Source: Aquibium carbonis (GTDB lineage Bacteria > Pseudomonadota > Alphaproteobacteria > Rhizobiales > Rhizobiaceae). From it: DNA of 51,792 nucleotides. Position numbers and translations under genes: made by a program. Every line of letters begins with the position of its first letter. The stretch's first letter is position 1. A model generated the notes under the pieces. The model made no database searches. It was given only the letters and a program-made list of their open reading frames with translations, and was not told the origin of the DNA. Shown here piece by piece: positions 23,785 through 32,551 of the stretch. The DNA is taken from contig NZ_RWKW01000085.1 in NCBI RefSeq assembly GCF_003970795.1, forward strand, positions 1-51,792, written 5' to 3'.

Positions 23785-25008
23785 ATGCCCGACACAGCCA
23801 GACCGCAAGATCGCCTTCCCGTCACCGTGCTGTCCGGCTTCCTCGGCGCCGGCAAGACGACGCTGCTCAACCACGTCCTGAACAATCGCGAGGGTCGCCG
23901 CGTCGCGGGCATCGTCAACGACATGAGCGAGGTCAACATCGACGCGGCCCTCGTCCGCGACGGCGGCGCCAACCTGTCGCGCACCGACGAGCAACTGGTC
24001 GAGATGACCAATGGCTGCATCTGCTGCACCTTGCGCGACGATCTTCTCCACGAGGTTCGCCGGCTCTCCAAGGAAGGCCGGTTCGACTATCTCCTGATCG
24101 AGGGCACCGGCATCGCCGAGCCGCTGCCAGTGGCCACCACCTTCGATTTCCGCGACGAAAACGGCGACAGCCTGTCCGACGTGGCCCGTCTGGACACGAT
24201 GGTGACCGTCGTCGATGCCGCAAACCTCCTGAAGGACTACTCCTCGCATGATTTCCTGCGCGACCGCGGCGAGACCGCCGGCGAGGGCGACGACCGCGCC
24301 CTCGTCGACCTGCTGGTCGAGCAGATCGAGTTCGCCGACGTGGTCGTCCTGAACAAGGTGTCGGACACGCCGCCGGCCGATCTCGATCTTGCCCGCAAGA
24401 TCATCCGTTCGCTCAATCCGGACGCCGAACTGGTGGAAACCGACTTCGGCCGGGCGCCGCTGGACACGGTGCTCGACACCGGCCGTTTCGACTTCGACAA
24501 GGCCTCGCAGCATCCGCTCTGGTTCAAGGAGTTGAACGGTTTCAGGGATCATGTGCCGGAGACGGAGGAATACGGCATCCGCTCCTTCGTCTATCGCGAG
24601 CGGCGGCCGTTCGACCCGATGCGGCTGAAGGACTTCATCAACCGCGCCTGGCCCGGCGTCGTGCGCGCCAAGGGCTTTTTCTGGCTGGCGACCCGACCGC
24701 ACTACGTCGGCGAGATCAGCCAGGCCGGCGCCCTGATCCGCACCGGCAAGCGCGGCTTGTGGTGGTCGTCGGTGCCCCGGCACCAATGGCCCGATCATCC
24801 GGAATGGCGGGCCTCCATGAAGCCCTATCTCGATCCGGTCTGGGGCGACCGGCGCCAGGAAATCGTCTTCATCGGCTGCGACCCGATGGACGAGGCTCGC
24901 ATTCGCGCCGAACTCGACGCCTGCCTGGTGCCGGAGACGGATTTCATGCCGGGCCGCTGGCGCGATCTCCAGGATCCCTTCCCGAGCTGGGAGCGCCAGG
25001 CGGCGTGA
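23785..25008 (+). CDS. COG0523/CobW-type GTPase, putative zinc metallochaperone
   Basis: A 407-residue G3E-family GTPase. Walker A is GFLGAGKT (18-25), the metal-binding CICC motif is Cys78, Cys80 and Cys81, the second metal-proximal Glu lies in IEGTGIAEP, and NKVS is the guanine-specificity motif. The C-terminal CobW-C domain runs from about 255 to 385. ATG 23785 follows AGGAGG. Zur-regulated members (ZigA/ZagA/YciC) deliver zinc to enzymes in zinc starvation, which suits the boxes and the AztD-ZinT gene upstream. CobW proper (cobalamin synthesis) is unlikely because no cob genes are near. Confidence 0.92.
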   Translation: MPDTARPQDRLPVTVLSGFLGAGKTTLLNHVLNNREGRRVAGIVNDMSEVNIDAALVRDGGANLSRTDEQLVEMTNGCICCTLRDDLLHEVRRLSKEGRFDYLLIEGTGIAEPLPVATTFDFRDENGDSLSDVARLDTMVTVVDAANLLKDYSSHDFLRDRGETAGEGDDRALVDLLVEQIEFADVVVLNKVSDTPPADLDLARKIIRSLNPDAELVETDFGRAPLDTVLDTGRFDFDKASQHPLWFKELNGFRDHVPETEEYGIRSFVYRERRPFDPMRLKDFINRAWPGVVRAKGFFWLATRPHYVGEISQAGALIRTGKRGLWWSSVPRHQWPDHPEWRASMKPYLDPVWGDRRQEIVFIGCDPMDEARIRAELDACLVPETDFMPGRWRDLQDPFPSWERQAA

Positions 25009-25078
25009 GGGCGATCGGTCGTCGCCCACTGCAAACGGGATGCTTCGGCGCCGGCGGCCTCCGTGCTAGAGTGGGCGC

Positions 25079-26821
25079 ATGCCCGCTTCGATGCGTCACC
25101 GGTTCCGGTCCAAGTCGAGCGTCGAGCCTCTGGTGGGCGCGGCGATCGGCGTTGGCATGACCGCGGAAGCGGCCGAGCGCGGCGGCGCAGACTTCCTGCT
25201 CGCCCTGAATGCCGGCCGATACCGGGTGATGGGCGCGACCTCGATCGCCGCGATGCTGCCGCTCGCCGACGCCAATCGCTTCACCGACCACTTCGCCCGG
25301 CGGGAAATTCTCGATCGCGTCAACGTGCCGGTGTTCTTCGGCGCCTGCGTTTTCGACCCGTCCCTGGACCTCGGCGCCTTCATCGACCGGATCGCCGCGA
25401 CGGGCTATCACGGCGTGGCGAACTTCCCGACCAGCATCCATTATGACGGGCGTTTCCGGCGGGCCCTCGAGGCGGCCGGTCTCGGCTATGCCCGGGAGGT
25501 GGAGATGCTGCGGCTGGCCCGCAAGGCGGGGCTGGCCACCTTCGCCTATGCCAAGACGCGCGCCGAGATCCAGGCGGTCCTCGACACCGGTGTCGACCTG
25601 CTCTGCCTGAATTTCGGCTGGAATGCGGGCGGGTCACGCGCCGTCGCGCAGGCGTTCACGCTCGAGGAGGCGGCCGACCGGGCGCGGCGGATCTTCAACA
25701 CCGTCCGCCAGACCTGCGCCGAGACGATCTGCCTCGTCGAAGGCGGCCCGATCGTCAACCCCGAGGACATGTATCGCGTCTGTCGCGACGCCAAGGCGGA
25801 CGGCTACGTCGGCGGCTCGACGCTGGACCGGATGCCGCTCGAACTCTCGGTCATGCAGATGACGTCCGCCTTCAAGGCGTTCGGCGTGTTGCAGCAGGCC
25901 GATGCCGCGCAATCGCGCGAGACGATGCGTGCGGCGCGTCTGGCGGGGATTGCAGGCCAGTCGCAATGGGTCACGCAGTTGCTGGAACGCCTGGTGAAGC
26001 TGTCCGCGACGAACCTTCCGGTGCTGGTGGTGGGAGAGAGGGGTCTTGGACGCACCACGCTTGCCCGCAGCCTGCATGCGCTGGCGAACCGCAAAGGACC
26101 GCTGACGGTGCTGACCGCAGCGGATCGCGGGGTCCCTCTCGAGGAAGTCCTTTTCGGCGCGGAGCCCGATTTCGGCCGCGTGCGGCGGCGCGGCGCGCTG
26201 GATGCGCGGGAGGGGACCGTGATCGTCGAGAATGCCGGCGAACTGACGGAGACCGCGCGGCAGCATGTCCTCGCCTGGCTGGAACACGGTGAGACCGAGC
26301 GCATCGGCGGGACGCGGAGCTACAGCCCGCAAGGCCGGCTGGTGCTGATCGCCACGCCGCGGGACCTCGCCGAAGGACGGATCCCGGGCGGCCTGGCGGA
26401 GCGGTTGCAGCGCGTCGACATCAAGCCGCTTCGCGACCGCCTGGAAGACCTCCCGGCCCATGCGCGGCTCTATCTCGAAATGATCGGCGAGGCGCGACAC
26501 CTGGGCCCGCTCGAGATATCGGCCGACGGCTATCGCGTCCTCTTCGCGCATGACTGGAAGGAAAACACCCGCGAGTTGCGACGGGTCGTCGAGCAGTCGG
26601 CGGTGACGTGCGACGGGCGGGTGATCAGCTCCGACGTGATGCGCGCCGTCATGGAAGCGCCGGAGACCGCTCTCGGCATCGACGAACCGCTGGCCGAGAA
26701 GGACTGGATCCTCGATGCGCTGCGACGGCACCGCTTCCGTCGGGGCGAGACGGCGACGTTCCTCGGCATCTCGCGCAAGACGCTCTACAACAAGATGCGC
26801 CGCGCCGGCCTTCTCGACTGA
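25079..26821 (+). CDS. Regulator: TIM-barrel sensor, degenerate AAA+ module, Fis HTH
   Basis: A 580-residue three-part protein. Residues about 15-270 are a TIM barrel of the 'PEP hydrolase-like' family (LNAGRYRVMG, VANFPTS, YAREVEMLRLA, EGGPIVNPEDM). Residues about 290-510 align by eye with NtrC-type AAA+ domains, but Walker A is GERGLGRT (319-326, Arg325 for Lys), Walker B ends VIVEN where IDE/LDE is expected, and the GAFTGA sigma54 loop is missing (LFGAEPDFGRVR at 358-369). Residues 544-580 are an intact Fis-type HTH (TATFLGISRKTLYNKMRR). The TIM barrel is a known sensor domain of sigma54 activators; this copy probably binds DNA without ATP hydrolysis or sigma54 contact. ATG 25079 has only a weak ribosome site. 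Probable target: the importer operon at 27655. Confidence 0.85.
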   Translation: MPASMRHRFRSKSSVEPLVGAAIGVGMTAEAAERGGADFLLALNAGRYRVMGATSIAAMLPLADANRFTDHFARREILDRVNVPVFFGACVFDPSLDLGAFIDRIAATGYHGVANFPTSIHYDGRFRRALEAAGLGYAREVEMLRLARKAGLATFAYAKTRAEIQAVLDTGVDLLCLNFGWNAGGSRAVAQAFTLEEAADRARRIFNTVRQTCAETICLVEGGPIVNPEDMYRVCRDAKADGYVGGSTLDRMPLELSVMQMTSAFKAFGVLQQADAAQSRETMRAARLAGIAGQSQWVTQLLERLVKLSATNLPVLVVGERGLGRTTLARSLHALANRKGPLTVLTAADRGVPLEEVLFGAEPDFGRVRRRGALDAREGTVIVENAGELTETARQHVLAWLEHGETERIGGTRSYSPQGRLVLIATPRDLAEGRIPGGLAERLQRVDIKPLRDRLEDLPAHARLYLEMIGEARHLGPLEISADGYRVLFAHDWKENTRELRRVVEQSAVTCDGRVISSDVMRAVMEAPETALGIDEPLAEKDWILDALRRHRFRRGETATFLGISRKTLYNKMRRAGLLD

Positions 26822-26824
26822 GTT

Positions 26825-27493
26825 TCAATCCACGATCCGCGCCTCGCCATCGGCCAGGCCGATGGCCTCGTCGAGTTCATGCCCGAAACCGTGCGGCCGA
26901 TAGACCAGCAGGCGCGCAGCCCCCTCGCCGCGAAGCGACGGCAACATGCGCACCAGCCGGAGGCCCGCATCCGCACGCTCCCGCCAGTCGGCCATCGCCA
27001 GGCCGGGGTGGAGGACGAGCGCCATCGCACCCTGACGCAGAATGGTCTGCGCCGTCTGCAGGGTCGTCGCGAAGCCGATGGTCTCCACACCGGCGTCCCG
27101 GAGCGCCGACAGCATCTGCATCTCCCGCGCCACGCCGACCTCGGCGCTGTCGAACGCCCGCGCTGTCTCGCCGTCGATCAGCTGCACGGTGGGATAATTC
27201 GCCACCCGGCCGACGCCCGCCGCTCGCAAGGCCAGCTCGACGTCGCGGACACGCATGAACGGATCGGCCAGCATCAATCCGGCGATCGCGCCCACCGCAG
27301 GCGCAGACTGCCGCAATGAAGCGAACATCGCCGAATTGACGTCCATGAGCGGCAGCAGGCCGACCAGTTCACGGTGCGGCGCGGCAACACCGGCCAGGAA
27401 CGGCGCCAGGATGAAGCCGCCATGGGGCGCCACTGCCGGCTGACGGGCGAAAACGTGCAGATCCTGAGAGACCAACGGCGACAAGTTACCCAT
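26825..27493 (-). CDS. Degenerate stand-alone TIM-barrel (PEP hydrolase-like) protein
   Basis: A 222-residue protein convergent with the TIM-AAA-Fis gene (3 bp between stops). Family likeness is clearest in the middle: RVANYPTVQLIDG, then VGVAREMQMLSALRDAGVET, matching VANFPTS/YAREVEM of the regulator and [22 protein letters not shown] of the intact enzyme at 33745. The C-terminal GGPI-x-NPED phosphate-type loop is absent (VYRPHGFGHELDE there), and the protein is about 60 residues shorter. It may therefore bind a ligand without catalysis, or be decaying. ATG 27493 was chosen because upstream frame is unlike the family; the ribosome site is weak, and a direct repeat covers the start. Confidence 0.7.
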   Translation of the reverse strand: MGNLSPLVSQDLHVFARQPAVAPHGGFILAPFLAGVAAPHRELVGLLPLMDVNSAMFASLRQSAPAVGAIAGLMLADPFMRVRDVELALRAAGVGRVANYPTVQLIDGETARAFDSAEVGVAREMQMLSALRDAGVETIGFATTLQTAQTILRQGAMALVLHPGLAMADWRERADAGLRLVRMLPSLRGEGAARLLVYRPHGFGHELDEAIGLADGEARIVD

Positions 27494-27502
27494 TATTACC
27501 CA
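27486..27502. promoter_or_regulatory. Direct repeat TTACCCA x2 over a start codon
   Basis: TTACCCA occurs at 27486-27492 and 27496-27502, ten base pairs apart, so the two copies face the same side of the helix. The second half of the first copy is the start codon of the leftward gene. The site lies in the 161-bp gap between that gene and the rightward importer operon. Confidence 0.4.
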
Positions 27503-27654
27503 CAACCTCGGAAACAGCCTTCTGGCATGCCGCTCTCTTCCTTGCAAATATCGAATGGCAGACCGGGAAGCTTTCGGGAGGAGCCGGAACCGTCCCCGCA
27601 GACGAGTTTGGAAAGCGCGCGCGACATCACCGATGTTTCGCACGGGAGGCTTCA

Positions 27655-28545
27655 TTGACGCTTCAGTACATGATCACGGTGACACTGAACGGCCTGACGC
27701 TGGCCGCTCTCTACTTCATCGTTGCAAGTGGTTTCTCGCTGATATTCGGACTGATGCGCACCGTCAACATGGCCCACGGGTCGCTTTACCTGATCGGTGC
27801 CTATGTCGGCTTTTCCGTGTTCGATCCGCTCTATGCGTCGAGCGCGACCTACGACTACGCGTGGTACATCGCCGTCGTCGCCGGCGTGGCCGCGGCGGCG
27901 GTGGCGGGCGTCATCATGCAGGTCGTCTTCCTCGGGTGGATGCAGGGGCAGGAATTGCGCCAGGCCCTGGTCACCATCGGTCTGTCGATCATCGTGGCCG
28001 ATCAACTGCTCGCCATCTACGGCGGCAACCCGTTCCAGTTCTTCGCGCCCGACCTGTTGTTCGGCCCGACGCTGGTCCCCGTCATCGGCCGCTATTCGAC
28101 GTTCCGCCTGTTCCAGATCGGCCTGGCGCTGGCCGTCGGGATCGGGCTCTGGGTTTTGCTCAACAAGACCCGGCTCGGCATCATGGTACGCGCCGGCGTC
28201 GACGACCGGCAGATGCTTGCCGCCTGCGGGATCAACGTGCCGCTTGTCTCGGTCGCCGTCTTCGCGCTCGGCGCGGGCCTCGCCGGGCTCGGCGGCGTGA
28301 TCGGTGCGACCGCGCAGCCCGTCGCGCTCGGCGTCGACGTCAAGTTCCTGCTCACCTCCCTCGTCGTCGTCATCGTCGGCGGCATGGGCTCGATCGGGGG
28401 CACGGCGATCGGCGCCATCCTCATCGGCGTTGCCGAGCAATGGGGACAGGCGCTCTTCCCGACCTATTCCGTCATCCTGACCTTCGCGATCATGGTCGCC
28501 GTTCTCGCCATACGCCCGCAGGGCATCCTCGGGAGGACTGGCTGA
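27655..28545 (+). CDS. Branched-chain amino-acid-type ABC permease (LivH-like)
   Basis: A 296-residue inner-membrane permease with about eight TM segments, of the hydrophobic amino-acid uptake (HAAT) class. FGLMRTVNMAHGSLY and the coupling region RAGVDDRQMLAACGIN are typical of LivH. The start is TTG 27655, with GGGAGG 5-6 bp upstream; no ATG in frame fits before the first helix. It is the first gene of a seven-gene rightward operon that runs to 34611 and ends with two TIM-1-like enzymes. The substrate is therefore unlikely to be a plain branched-chain amino acid. Confidence 0.9.
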   Translation: MTLQYMITVTLNGLTLAALYFIVASGFSLIFGLMRTVNMAHGSLYLIGAYVGFSVFDPLYASSATYDYAWYIAVVAGVAAAAVAGVIMQVVFLGWMQGQELRQALVTIGLSIIVADQLLAIYGGNPFQFFAPDLLFGPTLVPVIGRYSTFRLFQIGLALAVGIGLWVLLNKTRLGIMVRAGVDDRQMLAACGINVPLVSVAVFALGAGLAGLGGVIGATAQPVALGVDVKFLLTSLVVVIVGGMGSIGGTAIGAILIGVAEQWGQALFPTYSVILTFAIMVAVLAIRPQGILGRTG

Positions 28546-29546
28546 TGGCCGTCATGTCTCCCAGGCAGTGGGCGCTCACCGCCGTCGTGCTGGCCATCAT
28601 GCTGGCTCTGCCGCTCGTCTTGCCCGCCTTCTGGCTGAGCGGCATCCTCGGTCGATCGCTGGTCTACGGCATCGTCGCCCTCTCCTTGACCTTCCTGGCA
28701 AGCTATGGCGGGTTCATCTCGCTCGCGCAGACCATGATCGCCGGGGTCGCGGGGTACACCGTCGCAATTCTCGCGCCGACGGCCATCCCGGCCAGTTCCA
28801 GCGCCCTCAGCTACTGGCTCGCCATGCCCGCCGCGCTGGTCGCGGCCACGGTGGCCGGCGGCGTGATCGGCCTGATCGCGGTGCGCACACGCGACATCTA
28901 CCTGCTGATGATCACCCTGGCGCTGGCAGTCGGGTTCAGCCTGTTCGCGCAATCCAACATCGACTGGTTCAACGGCTACGAGGGCATCCGCAACATTCTC
29001 GGGCCGGACATCTTCGGCTATCCGTTCCGCACCCACCTCGTCTTCTACTACGTCTCGCTCACCGTCGCCGCGCTGCTCTACCTGCTGGTGCTCTACGTTG
29101 TCCGCACGCCGTTCGGCCTGACCCTGCAAGGCATTCGCGACAACCCGCGCCGCGTGTCCGCCCTCGGCTTCGACGTCGCGCTTCACCGCGTCGCGGCATT
29201 CGCCCTGGCGGGGTTCATCGCCGGCTGCGGCGGCGTGCTCATCACCTTCTACAACATCGGCATCACGCCGAGCTCGATCGGCATGACCGCCACCGTCAAC
29301 GTCCTCGTCATGTCCGTCATCGGTGGGCTCGGCCATCCGATCGGCGCCTTCATCGGAGCCGTCATCTTCTCGCTGATGGATACGTTTGCCGCCACCGTCT
29401 ACGACCGCAACCGCTTCAACACCCTGATCGGCCTGGTGTTCCTGGTGATCGTGCTGGTGTCGCCGGATGGCGTGCTGGGCTTTGGCAAGCGGCTGCTGTT
29501 CTGGAGGAAACCGAAGGCACGGGAGGAGCAAACCGGCACGCATTGA
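28545..29546 (+). CDS. Branched-chain amino-acid-type ABC permease (LivM-like)
   Basis: A 333-residue permease with about nine hydrophobic segments. The LivM core motif (GGFISLAQTMIAGVAGYTVA region, residues about 55-75), the coupling loop LQGIRDNPRRVSALGFDV and the later GGLGHPIGAFIGA are all present. ATG 28545 shares its A with the preceding TGA (TGATG), so translation is coupled to the LivH-like gene. Forms the membrane channel with that protein. A GC-rich stem-loop follows its stop. Confidence 0.92.
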   Translation: MAVMSPRQWALTAVVLAIMLALPLVLPAFWLSGILGRSLVYGIVALSLTFLASYGGFISLAQTMIAGVAGYTVAILAPTAIPASSSALSYWLAMPAALVAATVAGGVIGLIAVRTRDIYLLMITLALAVGFSLFAQSNIDWFNGYEGIRNILGPDIFGYPFRTHLVFYYVSLTVAALLYLLVLYVVRTPFGLTLQGIRDNPRRVSALGFDVALHRVAAFALAGFIAGCGGVLITFYNIGITPSSIGMTATVNVLVMSVIGGLGHPIGAFIGAVIFSLMDTFAATVYDRNRFNTLIGLVFLVIVLVSPDGVLGFGKRLLFWRKPKAREEQTGTH

Positions 29547-29560
29547 ACACGAACCGATCC

Positions 29561-29582
29561 CCCGCGAGCCCAGCCTCGCGGG
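29561..29582 (+). terminator. Stem-loop between permease and binding-protein genes
   Basis: CCCGCGAG (29561-29568) pairs perfectly with CTCGCGGG (29575-29582) over a 6-base loop, 15 bp after the LivM-like stop. No T tract. Together with the hairpins after the next gene it brackets the binding-protein message. Confidence 0.5.
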
Positions 29583-29665
29583 AACAAACCGGCAGTCACG
29601 CCGGACCAACCGAGCCGGGCCGCTTCGTGCACCGGCCAAACGACGACGAGAAAAGGGAGAACGAC

Positions 29666-30931
29666 ATGCTCAGGAAGACACTGCGAATCTCGACCGCGAT
29701 CGCCCTCGCGACAGGCGCCCTGGCTCTTTCTGGAATGACGGCCGCAAACGCTCAGGAGACCATCAAGATCGGTTCGATCACCACCCTCGAAGGTCCGTTT
29801 GCCACCGGCGGGCAGGACGCCTACCGCGCCATGGAGATGGCATTCGAGGAGATCGACTACACCATCAATGGCAAGACGATCGAGTGGATCCGGGAATCGT
29901 CGAATGCCCAGGCCGACGTGGCGCTTGCCCGCGCCCGCAAGCTGATCGAGCAGGACAATGTCGACATCATCATCGGGCCGCTCTCGGGCGCCGAAGGCAT
30001 CGCGCTTCGCGACTACTCGCGCACGCTTGAAGGCAAGACCATCGTCAACGGTTCGTCGGGCGCCGCCGACACCACGCTGCGCGACGCATCGCCCAACTTC
30101 TTCCGCTTCAACACGGAAGGCACCCAGTGGATGGCCGGGCTCGGCAACCACGTCTACAACGACCTCGGCATCCAGCACGTCGCGCTCGTGGCCGCGGACT
30201 ATGCGTTCCCCTACGCGCAGGTGATGGGCTTCATGCTCGACTACTGCAAGGCGGGCGGCGCCGTCACCAAGCTCTGGTCGCCCCTGAACACCACCGATTT
30301 CGGTTCCATCATCGCCAACATTCCCGACGATGCCGGAGCGGTTCTGCTCATCCAGGGCGGCACCGACGCCCTCGCCTTCCTGACGCAATATGCCGAGGCT
30401 GGCGGCGAACTGCCGATCATCGGCGGCTCGATCACGGCCGACCAGACACTGCTCTCCGCCCGCGGCCCGCACCAGCGGCTGATGGAAGGCATGCTGGCGG
30501 CGGGGCCGATCGCCGATCTCAACGACGACCCGATGTGGGTGGAGTGGGTGGCCGCCTATCGCGAGCGCTTCCCCGACGGGTTCGATTCGCCGTCGATCCA
30601 CGCCTTCAACTACTACACCAACACCAAGGCCGTGCTTCTGGCGCTGGAAGAGGTGGGCGGAGACCTGTCCAACAATCAGCAGGCCTTCCAGGAGGCCCTC
30701 GCCGGCATCGAGTTCAAGAACCCGATGGGCGCCAACGTGGCGCTCGACGACAACCGCCAGGCGATCTCGGACATCTTCCTGACGCGCATCGTCGACGATG
30801 GCGGCACGCTTCGCACCCAGGCCTTCGGCAAGGCTGAGGGCGTCACACAGACCATGGGCATGGACCGCGACGAGTTCCTGGCGCTGGGGTCTCCGTCGCG
30901 CGACAACCCCGACTGCCCGCCCACCAACTGA
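29666..30931 (+). CDS. ABC transporter substrate-binding protein (LivK type)
   Basis: A 421-residue periplasmic binding protein of peripla_BP_6/LivK type. The signal peptide is MLRKTLRIS, a hydrophobic core and a cleavage region at AANAQE (about 27). The mature lobe starts TIKIGSITTLEGPFATGG, and VDIIIGPLSGAEG is the family's substrate-adjacent loop. ATG 29666 follows AGGGAG. The gene lies in mid-operon between permease and ATPase genes and has hairpins on both sides, which would favour a stable, abundant message. The ligand is unknown; because the operon ends with Tm-1-like genes, it is probably the substrate of those proteins. Confidence 0.92.
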   Translation: MLRKTLRISTAIALATGALALSGMTAANAQETIKIGSITTLEGPFATGGQDAYRAMEMAFEEIDYTINGKTIEWIRESSNAQADVALARARKLIEQDNVDIIIGPLSGAEGIALRDYSRTLEGKTIVNGSSGAADTTLRDASPNFFRFNTEGTQWMAGLGNHVYNDLGIQHVALVAADYAFPYAQVMGFMLDYCKAGGAVTKLWSPLNTTDFGSIIANIPDDAGAVLLIQGGTDALAFLTQYAEAGGELPIIGGSITADQTLLSARGPHQRLMEGMLAAGPIADLNDDPMWVEWVAAYRERFPDGFDSPSIHAFNYYTNTKAVLLALEEVGGDLSNNQQAFQEALAGIEFKNPMGANVALDDNRQAISDIFLTRIVDDGGTLRTQAFGKAEGVTQTMGMDRDEFLALGSPSRDNPDCPPTN

Positions 30932-30938
30932 TCCTCCC

Positions 30939-30990
30939 TGCCGGATCATCGTCCGGCACAGGCGCCCTCCCCGCTCTTGTGGGAGGGCGC
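30939..30990 (+). terminator. Tandem hairpins after the binding-protein gene
   Basis: Two stems follow the stop: TGCCGGA/TCCGGCA (30939-30945 with 30952-30958), then a perfect 10-bp stem GCGCCCTCCC/GGGAGGGCGC (30962-30971 with 30981-30990). Without T tracts they probably protect the upstream message and reduce read-through into the ATPase genes. Confidence 0.6.
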
Positions 30991-31024
30991 TGGCCGACCG
31001 ACCTTCAGACCCGAATTGTGCAGC

Positions 31025-31825
31025 ATGCCCGACGAACCCGATCACCCCCCTGCGAACACGGCCCCTGGAGTGGAACAAAAGGTTCCAGCCCTCGTGGCAA
31101 CCCACGTGGAGCGAAGCTTCGGTGCGCTCCGCGCGATCAGGGACGTGTCGCTTTCGGTGGCGGCCGGCGAGCGGCGGGCCATCATCGGCCCGAACGGAGC
31201 CGGGAAGACCACCTTCTTCAACACCATTTGCGGCGACCATCCGCCGACGGGCGGGAGCATCCACCTGTTCGGCGAGGACATCACCAGCCTGAAACCCCAT
31301 CGACGCGCGCGCATGGGGATCGGACGGACCTACCAGAGCTCGCTTCTGTTCACCGGGCTGACGGTGCTGGAAAACCTCTATCTCGCCGTGCGCGGCGCAA
31401 TGCCCAACCGCCTGTCGCTGTGGAAAGCCTCACGAGGCGACGCGGCCCTGTCGAAGGCGCGCCTTCTGGCGCAGCAGGTGCGGGTGGACAACATCCTGGA
31501 GGCGCGGATCGATGCCATCTCTCACGGCCAGCGCAGGCAGGTCGAAGTGGGCATGGCCCTGGCGGCGAACCCGAGGCTTCTCATGCTGGATGAGCCCGCG
31601 GCCGGCCTGTCGGCCGGCGAACGGCCCGAACTCGTCAAGTTGATCCGCGACCTGCCGCGCGATCTCACCCTCATCCTCATCGAGCACGACATGGACGTCG
31701 CCCTGCCCCATTCCGACATCGTGACCGTGATGAAGGACGGAGAGATCGTCGTCGAGAACACGCCCGACCGTATCGTCGACGATCCCGTGGTCCAGGCCAT
31801 CTATCTCGGCGGGGCTCTCGCATGA
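31025..31825 (+). CDS. ABC transporter ATPase (LivG type)
   Basis: A 266-residue ATPase from ATG 31025. Walker A is GPNGAGKTT, the signature is the variant ISHGQRRQVE (LSGGQ-like but with SHGQ, normal for LivG), Walker B reads LLMLDEP and the switch His is in IEHDMDV. The N-terminal 20 residues (PDEPDHPPANTAP) are Pro-rich and probably disordered. There is no strong ribosome site at 31025, and an alternative TTG at 30977 lies inside the upstream hairpin, so the start is somewhat uncertain. It pairs with the LivF-type ATPase that overlaps its stop. Confidence 0.9.
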   Translation: MPDEPDHPPANTAPGVEQKVPALVATHVERSFGALRAIRDVSLSVAAGERRAIIGPNGAGKTTFFNTICGDHPPTGGSIHLFGEDITSLKPHRRARMGIGRTYQSSLLFTGLTVLENLYLAVRGAMPNRLSLWKASRGDAALSKARLLAQQVRVDNILEARIDAISHGQRRQVEVGMALAANPRLLMLDEPAAGLSAGERPELVKLIRDLPRDLTLILIEHDMDVALPHSDIVTVMKDGEIVVENTPDRIVDDPVVQAIYLGGALA

Positions 31826-32532
31826 GCGCCCTCCTGGAAGTCCGCGACCTTCACGTCCGCTTCGGCCAGGCGCACATCCTGCAAGGCGTTTCCATGACTC
31901 TTGGAGCCGAGCCTCTGTCGCTGGTCGGCCGCAACGGGATGGGCAAGTCGACGCTGTGCCATGCCATCATGAACATGGTCGCGGCAAAGGAAGGCAGCGT
32001 CAGGCTCGACGGCGACGATCTGCTCGGCATCGGACCGAGCCGGGTTGCGCGCCGGGGCGTGGCGCTCGTGCCGCAGGGACGGCGCATGTTCCCCTCGCTG
32101 TCGGTTCACGAGCACCTTCTTCTGGTGGCGCGCCGAGGCGAGCATCCCTGGACGGTCGACCGCGTCTACGAGACGTTTCCCCGACTGGCGGAGCGTCGCC
32201 GGAATGGCGGCAACCAGCTGTCGGGCGGCGAACAGCAGATGCTTGCCATCTCGCGCGCGCTGCTGATGAATCCCCGCATCGTGATCATGGACGAGCCATC
32301 CGAAGGGCTGGCTCCCGTCATCGTCGACCACCTGATCGACGTGTTGCGCAAGATCGCCGCGGAGGGGATGGGCGTGCTACTGGTGGAGCAGAACCTGCGG
32401 GTGGCGACCTCGGTCTCCGAGACGGTGGCGATCATGGTCACCGGGCGGATCGCGACCACCATGTCCGCACGGCAGCTCGACGAGGATCGCGATGCGCAGC
32501 GCCGCTATCTCGGCGTCAGTCACGGACACTAG
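31822..32532 (+). CDS. ABC transporter ATPase (LivF type)
   Basis: A 236-residue ATPase with canonical Walker [10 protein letters not shown], signature LSGGEQQML, Walker [15 protein letters not shown]-loop and VEQN switch region. Its start overlaps the LivG-like stop as ATGA. This intact LivF contrasts with the LivF-like protein of the second importer at 36914, whose Walker A has Arg for Lys. It completes the HAAT importer before the Tm-1-like genes. Confidence 0.93.
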   Translation: MSALLEVRDLHVRFGQAHILQGVSMTLGAEPLSLVGRNGMGKSTLCHAIMNMVAAKEGSVRLDGDDLLGIGPSRVARRGVALVPQGRRMFPSLSVHEHLLLVARRGEHPWTVDRVYETFPRLAERRRNGGNQLSGGEQQMLAISRALLMNPRIVIMDEPSEGLAPVIVDHLIDVLRKIAAEGMGVLLVEQNLRVATSVSETVAIMVTGRIATTMSARQLDEDRDAQRRYLGVSHGH

Positions 32533-32551
32533 AGCGGAGAAATCAACGGCA

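Noticed and set aside
27510-27560. Possible sigma54 promoter (TGGCATG ... TTGCAAA) before the importer operon
   Set aside because: The GG and GC elements are too far apart for a -24/-12 promoter, and the nearby regulator lacks the sigma54-contact loop.
30977-31024. Upstream TTG start for the LivG-type ATPase
   Set aside because: It falls inside the 10-bp terminator-like stem, and the residues it adds are unlike the family.
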